The notes beneath the pieces are model-generated. The model worked only from the letters and a program-made list of their open reading frames with translations. It did not search any database and was not told the origin of the DNA. A program made the translations under genes and the position numbers. This document shows positions 59,722 through 64,000 of a DNA stretch of 64,000 bases, piece by piece. The stretch's first letter is position 1, and each line of letters begins with the position of its first letter. Origin of the DNA: Pandoraea norimbergensis (GTDB taxonomy: Bacteria; Pseudomonadota; Gammaproteobacteria; Burkholderiales; Burkholderiaceae); contig NZ_CP013480.3 in assembly GCF_001465545.3 (NCBI RefSeq), positions 2,480,001 through 2,544,000 of the forward strand, written 5' to 3'.

Positions 59722-60462
59722 ATGAACAAGATCGATCATGTGTTGATCGTCGACGACGATCGCGGCATTCGAGAGCTGCTCGCCGACTATCTCGAGAAGA
59801 ACGGCATGCGTGTGAGCGTGGCCGCCAATGGACGCGAGATGCGCACGGTGCTGGCCGATGGCGCACCCGACCTCATCGTGCTGGACCTCATGCTGCCCGG
59901 CGAAGATGGCCTCGTGCTGTGCCGGGAACTGCGTGCGGGCAAGTTCCGCGCCGTGCCGGTGTTGATGCTCACGGCGCGCAGCGAGGAGACCGACCGCATT
60001 GTCGGGCTCGAGATGGGCGCCGACGACTATCTGGCCAAGCCGTTTGCCGTGCGCGAACTGCTCGCCCGCATCAAGTCGGTGCTGCGCCGCACGCGCATGC
60101 TGCCGCCGGGCATGCAGATCACCGAAACGGCTGAAGTGTTGGGCTTCGGCGAATGGCAACTCGACACCACGGCACGCCATCTGCTCGATACCGACGGCAC
60201 GCAAGTGGCGCTCAGCGGCGCGGAATATCGGCTGCTGCGCGTGTTGCTCGATCACCCGCAACGTGTGCTGACGCGCGATCAGTTGCTGAACCTCACGCAA
60301 GGGCGGCAAGCCGATGCCTTCGACCGCTCGATCGATCTGCTGATCAGCCGTTTGCGGCAGCGCTTGCGTGACGGCGCTCGCGAGCCTCGCTATATCAAGA
60401 CGCTTCGCAACGAAGGGTATGTGTTCTGCGCGAACGTCACTGTAGTCTCCGCACCGGAATGA
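59722..60462 (+). CDS. OmpR-family response regulator
   Basis: The 246-residue protein has a receiver domain (acidic pocket in HVLIVDDDRGI, phospho-acceptor in VLDLMLPGEDG, Lys in YLAKPFA) and a winged-helix DNA-binding domain (VALSGAEYRLLRVLLDHPQRVLTRDQLL, RLRQRLRDGAREPRYIKTLRNEGYVF). ATG 59722 directly follows the -10 box; upstream in-frame codons are poorly conserved. It overlaps the histidine kinase start (ATGA). OmpR/EnvZ-like pair of unknown signal. Confidence 0.93.
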   Translation: MNKIDHVLIVDDDRGIRELLADYLEKNGMRVSVAANGREMRTVLADGAPDLIVLDLMLPGEDGLVLCRELRAGKFRAVPVLMLTARSEETDRIVGLEMGADDYLAKPFAVRELLARIKSVLRRTRMLPPGMQITETAEVLGFGEWQLDTTARHLLDTDGTQVALSGAEYRLLRVLLDHPQRVLTRDQLLNLTQGRQADAFDRSIDLLISRLRQRLRDGAREPRYIKTLRNEGYVFCANVTVVSAPE

Positions 60463-61781
60463 CCCAAACGACTTCGATTCGCCAGACCTTCTGGCATTGG
60501 CCGCGCTCGCTGTTCGCGCGCCTTGCGCTAATTCTCTTTGTCGGGCTGGCGTTGGCGCAGGTGCTTTCGTTCTGGCTGACGATGACCGAGCGCAATCGCG
60601 TGACGAACAACATGATGAGTATCTACATCGAGAGCGAAGTGGCCAGCTCGGTGGCGCTGCTCGATCATTTGCCAGCGGCAGAACGTGCTCAGTGGTTGCC
60701 GCGACTGGCTCGGCGTAGTTATCAGTTCGAGTTGGGGCAGGGCGTCCCGGGTGGTCACCCGGATAGCGAACTGGCTGCGCAGGTCGCACGAGTCATCGAC
60801 GACGCGATTGGTGTTTCGTATCCACTGACGGTCAACAGCGTGCCGGGCGATCCTGACCGGCTGCAGGTGCATTTGCGTCTGACGGATGGCTCGCCGCTGA
60901 CCATCGACGTGCTGCCGATGCCAACGATGCCGCTTTCCGGCTGGTTGCCTGCGGTGCTGGTGCTGCAACTGTTGATGATTGCCGCGTGTTGCTGGATGGC
61001 GGTGCGCGTAGCGACACGGCCGTTGAATGCGCTGGCAAAAGCGGCGGATACGTTGGGGCCCGATTTGCGGGCGGACCGATTGAGCGAGGAGGGCCCGTCT
61101 GAGGTCGCACGTGCGGCGCGAGCGTTCAATGCGATGCAGGACCGCATCGGCAGTTACATGACCGAGCGCATGCAGATTCTCGCGGCGATCTCGCACGATT
61201 TGCAGACACCGATCACTCGCATGCGCTTGCGTGTGGATACGATGGACGATCAGACGTCAGCCGTGCGATTGCAGCAAGATCTGCGCGAGATGGAAACGCT
61301 GGTCAAGGAAGGCGTGACGTACGCGCGCACGTTGCATGGTGCTTCGGAAGCACCGTGCAAGGTCGACCTCGATGCGCTGCTGGAAAGTCTCGTGTACGAC
61401 TATGTCGACGCGGGCGAACCTGTCACGCTCACTGGCCAGATCGGCCGGCCGATGGTGACGCGGCCGCAAGCGTTGCGCCGTATCGTCGGCAATCTGGTCG
61501 ATAACGCGCTGAAGTACGGCGGTGATGCGCAGATGGACGTCTCGACGCATGCGCAGGGTGTCGATATTGTGATTCGCGATAAGGGTCCGGGTATTCCGGA
61601 CGAGATGCTCGAAGCCGTGTTTGCCCCGTTCGTGCGAATCGAGACGTCGCGCAATCGCAGTACCGGTGGCACTGGGCTGGGACTGGCCATCGCCCGGCAG
61701 TTGGCGCAGGCGATGGATGCAACGCTCACGTTGCGCAATCGCGAAGGCGGGGGGCTGGAGGCGCGGCTTTCGTTGCGTTAG
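60459..61781 (+). CDS. EnvZ-like membrane sensor histidine kinase
   Basis: The 440-residue protein has two membrane segments (about 22-42 and 162-182) flanking a periplasmic domain, then a HAMP domain, a HisKA region with AISHDLQTPITRMRLRV (His about 247) and an HATPase_c domain (NLVDNALKYGG, DKGPGIP, GGTGLGLAI). It is the partner of the OmpR-family regulator, whose stop it overlaps. Signal unknown; the periplasmic loop has Asp/Pro-rich sequence without a known fold. Confidence 0.93.
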   Translation: MTQTTSIRQTFWHWPRSLFARLALILFVGLALAQVLSFWLTMTERNRVTNNMMSIYIESEVASSVALLDHLPAAERAQWLPRLARRSYQFELGQGVPGGHPDSELAAQVARVIDDAIGVSYPLTVNSVPGDPDRLQVHLRLTDGSPLTIDVLPMPTMPLSGWLPAVLVLQLLMIAACCWMAVRVATRPLNALAKAADTLGPDLRADRLSEEGPSEVARAARAFNAMQDRIGSYMTERMQILAAISHDLQTPITRMRLRVDTMDDQTSAVRLQQDLREMETLVKEGVTYARTLHGASEAPCKVDLDALLESLVYDYVDAGEPVTLTGQIGRPMVTRPQALRRIVGNLVDNALKYGGDAQMDVSTHAQGVDIVIRDKGPGIPDEMLEAVFAPFVRIETSRNRSTGGTGLGLAIARQLAQAMDATLTLRNREGGGLEARLSLR

Positions 61782-61807
61782 TCGGGGTATTAGGGCTGTT
61801 CGGGGCG

Positions 61808-63148
61808 TTAGCGTTTGCCGCGCCCGCCTGCGGGTTTGCCAGCCGGTTTGCGTGAACCTGCGCCCGGCTTGCGTTGACCCTGACCAAGTTGTGGTCGCGG
61901 CTTCTTGCTCTGCACCGGTTTTGCGCTCGGCAATGGTTGCAGCACCTTGGGCTTCTTCGGCTTCTTGGGTTTCTTGATGATTTCGCCTGTCGCGCTGGTT
62001 TGCGGCACGCGGTGTTCGGCTTCGAAGCCCGGCTCTTCTTCGCGGGGCAATGTCTGCCGGATCAGTGCTTCGATCGCGGCGAGTTGCGGGGCTTCATCGG
62101 CACATACGAGGGACACCGCCACGCCGCTGGCGCCTGCGCGGCCGGTACGGCCGATACGGTGCACATAATCCTGCGCGACGATAGGCAGATCCACGTTGAT
62201 CACCAGCGGCAGGTCATCAATATCCAGACCGCGCGCGGCCACATCGGTGGCGACCAGCATCGACACTTCACCCGTCTTGAAGCGCTCCAGCGCCCGCATC
62301 CGCGCGGGCTGCGGCTTGTCGCCGTGGATGGTGTCCACTGAATAGCCCGCCTCATCCAGAATGGCCGCCAGATAATCCACGCCGTTACGGGTTTTGACGA
62401 ATACGAGTGCGTGCTGCCAGTTGTTTTCGGCCACCAGATGCATGAAGAGGTCCGGCTTGTTCTTCTTGTCGACCGGCACGACCCATTGCTTGATCTTGCT
62501 GGCCGTTGCATTGGGCGGACTGACGCTGATGTTGACCGGATCGCGCAGAATGCCGGCCGCCATGGTGCGAATTTCGTCGCTGAACGTGGCGGAGAACAGG
62601 AGGGTCTGGTGCTTGGCAGGAAGGCCAGCGAAGACAGCGTTGAGTTCGCGCTCGAAGCCGAGATCCAGCATGCGGTCGGCTTCGTCCAGCACCAGCGTTT
62701 GCACCTGATCGAACTGCACCGCGTTTTGGCGGTTCAGATCCAGCAGACGGCCGGGCGTGGCAACGAGTACGTCCACGCCTTTGCGCAGCTTCATCATCTG
62801 CGGGTTGATACTCACGCCGCCATAGGCCGCCAGAAAGCGCAGATCGAGGCCCTTGCCGTACTCAACAAAACTTTGCAGCACTTGTTCAGCGAGTTCGCGC
62901 GTGGGCACCAGCACGAGAACACGCGCGCGGTTACTGGCGACGGCCGGGCCGTGTTGTACCAGCCGTTGCAGCAGCGGCAGCGCGAAACCTGCTGTTTTGC
63001 CCGTGCCCGTCTGTGCCGCAGCCATGACGTCGTTGCCACCGAGCACAGCCGGAATCGCCTTGGCCTGCACCGGCGTAGGTGTCTGGTAGTTGCGTTCCTG
63101 CAAATTGCGCAGCAACGGATCGATCAGGCCAAGTGAGGCAAAAGACAT
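61808..63148 (-). CDS. rhlE: DEAD-box RNA helicase (RhlE-like)
   Basis: The 446-residue protein has all helicase motifs: Q motif (NYQTPTPVQAKAIPAVLGGNDVM), Walker A AAQTGTGKTAGFALPLLQ, PTRELAEQ, TPGRLLDL, DEADRMLD, SATFSDEI and HRIGRTGRAGASG. The C-terminal tail (about 385-446) is Lys/Pro-rich with repeated KKPK, an RNA-binding extension typical of RhlE-type helicases. It participates in RNA turnover or ribosome assembly and is not linked to its neighbours. Confidence 0.92.
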   Translation of the reverse strand: MSFASLGLIDPLLRNLQERNYQTPTPVQAKAIPAVLGGNDVMAAAQTGTGKTAGFALPLLQRLVQHGPAVASNRARVLVLVPTRELAEQVLQSFVEYGKGLDLRFLAAYGGVSINPQMMKLRKGVDVLVATPGRLLDLNRQNAVQFDQVQTLVLDEADRMLDLGFERELNAVFAGLPAKHQTLLFSATFSDEIRTMAAGILRDPVNISVSPPNATASKIKQWVVPVDKKNKPDLFMHLVAENNWQHALVFVKTRNGVDYLAAILDEAGYSVDTIHGDKPQPARMRALERFKTGEVSMLVATDVAARGLDIDDLPLVINVDLPIVAQDYVHRIGRTGRAGASGVAVSLVCADEAPQLAAIEALIRQTLPREEEPGFEAEHRVPQTSATGEIIKKPKKPKKPKVLQPLPSAKPVQSKKPRPQLGQGQRKPGAGSRKPAGKPAGGRGKR

Positions 63149-63244
63149 GGACGTATTTCCGGCTAAAACCGTAATTCTAGCGGTTAGTCGTGGGGGCGAG
63201 CGTTCAGGCAGCTTCCACCCAGAAGCTGCCTGAAGCGTGATAAC

Positions 63245-64000
63245 TCAGGCGAGTGCTGCCTCTTCGCGCATGCGGCGGGCTTCGTCGCGCAGGAACTGCT
63301 GGTAGTCGTCCAGATCGCCGTCGAAGGGTTCGACGCCGCCCTTGGTGACGAGCCAGAACTCATCGCACACTGCACGCAGCAGCGACCGGTCGTGGCTGAC
63401 CAGCAGCACCGTGCCTTCGAATTCGTTGAGGGCCATGCCCAGCGCTTCGCGTGTGGCCAAGTCGAGGTGGTTGGTCGGCTCATCGAGCAGCAGCAGGTTG
63501 GGGCGCTGCCACACGATCATGCACAACACGAGGCGTGCCTTTTCGCCACCACTCATCGTGCCGACGGCCTGATGGACCATATCGCCACTGAAGTTGAACG
63601 TGCCGAGGAAGGTGCGAAGCGATTGCTCGGTGCCACTCTGGCCGGGGGCGCGCATGTGCGCTGGCGTATCCCGGGCGAGGCGGATCATGTGTTCCATCGG
63701 CGTGTCCAGCGGGCGCAGCACGTCGAGTTCCTGCTGGGCGAAGTAACCGATGTTCAGGCCCTTGCCTTCGCTGATTTCACCGGCAATCGGGGCCAACTGG
63801 TGCGCCACCGTTTTCACCAGAGTGGACTTGCCTTGGCCGTTGGCACCCAGAATGCCGATGCGCTGCCCAGCCAGCACGGACCGGTTGATGCCTTTGACGA
63901 TGACTGTCGGCGGTGTGTTTGCCGGTGCGTCGGACGGTGCCGGGTAACCGAAGCTCGCGTCCATCATCGACAGCAGCGGGTTCGGGACGTTGAGCGGCTC
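63245..64000 (-). CDS. ABC-F family ATPase (Uup/EttA type), partial
   Basis: The gene runs off the right edge and lacks its N-terminal part. The visible 251 residues include a second Walker A (ILGANGQGKSTLVKTVA), ABC signature (TMSGGEKARLVLC), Walker B LLLLDEPTNHLDL and switch His VSHDRSLLRAV, ending with a Glu/Ala-rich tail. ABC-F proteins are soluble and act on ribosomes or confer antibiotic resistance; this is probably a housekeeping member. The exact subfamily (Uup, EttA, YheS) cannot be fixed from the C-terminal half. Confidence 0.9.
   Translation of the reverse strand, partial: EPLNVPNPLLSMMDASFGYPAPSDAPANTPPTVIVKGINRSVLAGQRIGILGANGQGKSTLVKTVAHQLAPIAGEISEGKGLNIGYFAQQELDVLRPLDTPMEHMIRLARDTPAHMRAPGQSGTEQSLRTFLGTFNFSGDMVHQAVGTMSGGEKARLVLCMIVWQRPNLLLLDEPTNHLDLATREALGMALNEFEGTVLLVSHDRSLLRAVCDEFWLVTKGGVEPFDGDLDDYQQFLRDEARRMREEAALA

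Noticed and set aside
1-64000. CRISPR arrays, tRNA and rRNA genes, integrases, transposases and attachment sites
   Set aside because: None were seen on reading both strands; no regularly spaced repeats or transposase motifs are present.

Overview
The window is GC-rich, densely packed bacterial chromosome. It has Gram-negative outer-membrane porins, a FecI/FecR/TonB-receptor module, a BoxR-type shikimate-kinase-fused regulator and many small catabolic clusters, each with its own regulator. This fits a soil or opportunistic betaproteobacterium of the Burkholderiaceae. Pandoraea is my best guess, but that is inference from gene types and no search was run. I saw no rRNA or tRNA gene, insertion sequence, integrase, attachment site, origin or CRISPR array. 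Two genes are cut by the window edges: a MocR-type regulator on the left and an ABC-F ATPase on the right.

Layout. 0-9.3 kb: a MocR regulator, an AhpD-like protein, an FRG-domain protein, a MerR/DUF2938 divergent pair, and an iron module (Fur box, ECF sigma, FecR, STN-type TonB receptor, exported Fes-like esterase). 9.3-16.8 kb: a LuxR-HTH protein, then a BoxR/BzdR-type regulator divergent from a five-gene operon (crotonase, carnitine-dehydrogenase-like dehydrogenase, beta-keto acid cleavage enzyme, branched-chain-type binding protein, feruloyl-CoA-synthase-like ligase). Together these suggest side-chain degradation of an aromatic or similar acid without a thiolase. 16.9-20 kb: an MFS transporter divergent from a cupin and an IclR regulator, with two near-identical 17-bp palindromes between them. 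20-26 kb: unrelated single genes (DUF2165, exported hypothetical, NAD-dependent epimerase with LysR, esterase, AAA ATPase).

26-38.5 kb: a ureide/hydantoin/amide catabolism region. It holds an NCS1 permease, a hydantoin-racemase-like protein, a DHFR-like protein, a soluble PAS kinase with NarL-type regulator, a cytosine-deaminase-like protein, DUF1097, a Tat-exported gamma-glutamyltransferase/oxamate-amidohydrolase-like protein, LysR, (S)-ureidoglycine aminohydrolase and a second amidohydrolase. Several of these enzymes have substitutions at family catalytic positions. A 23-bp sequence is shared by two promoters here.

38.7-53.6 kb: two AidA/PixA-family proteins, then a GntR (FCD) regulator with four TGTATACA-type palindromes. 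These lie before the regulator itself, a VOC protein, a porin and a divergent hydroxyacid dehydrogenase/FAH-operon pair. The operon carries an NMT1-type ABC importer, an extradiol-like VOC protein, an alpha/beta hydrolase, a DapA-like aldolase and a second porin. I read this as one regulon for uptake and breakdown of an unidentified small acid. 53.8-64 kb: an amino acid permease, a large uncharacterised protein, a methyltransferase/Rrf2 pair, a TlpA-like lipoprotein, a GFA protein, an OmpR/EnvZ-type two-component system, a RhlE-type helicase and the ABC-F ATPase.
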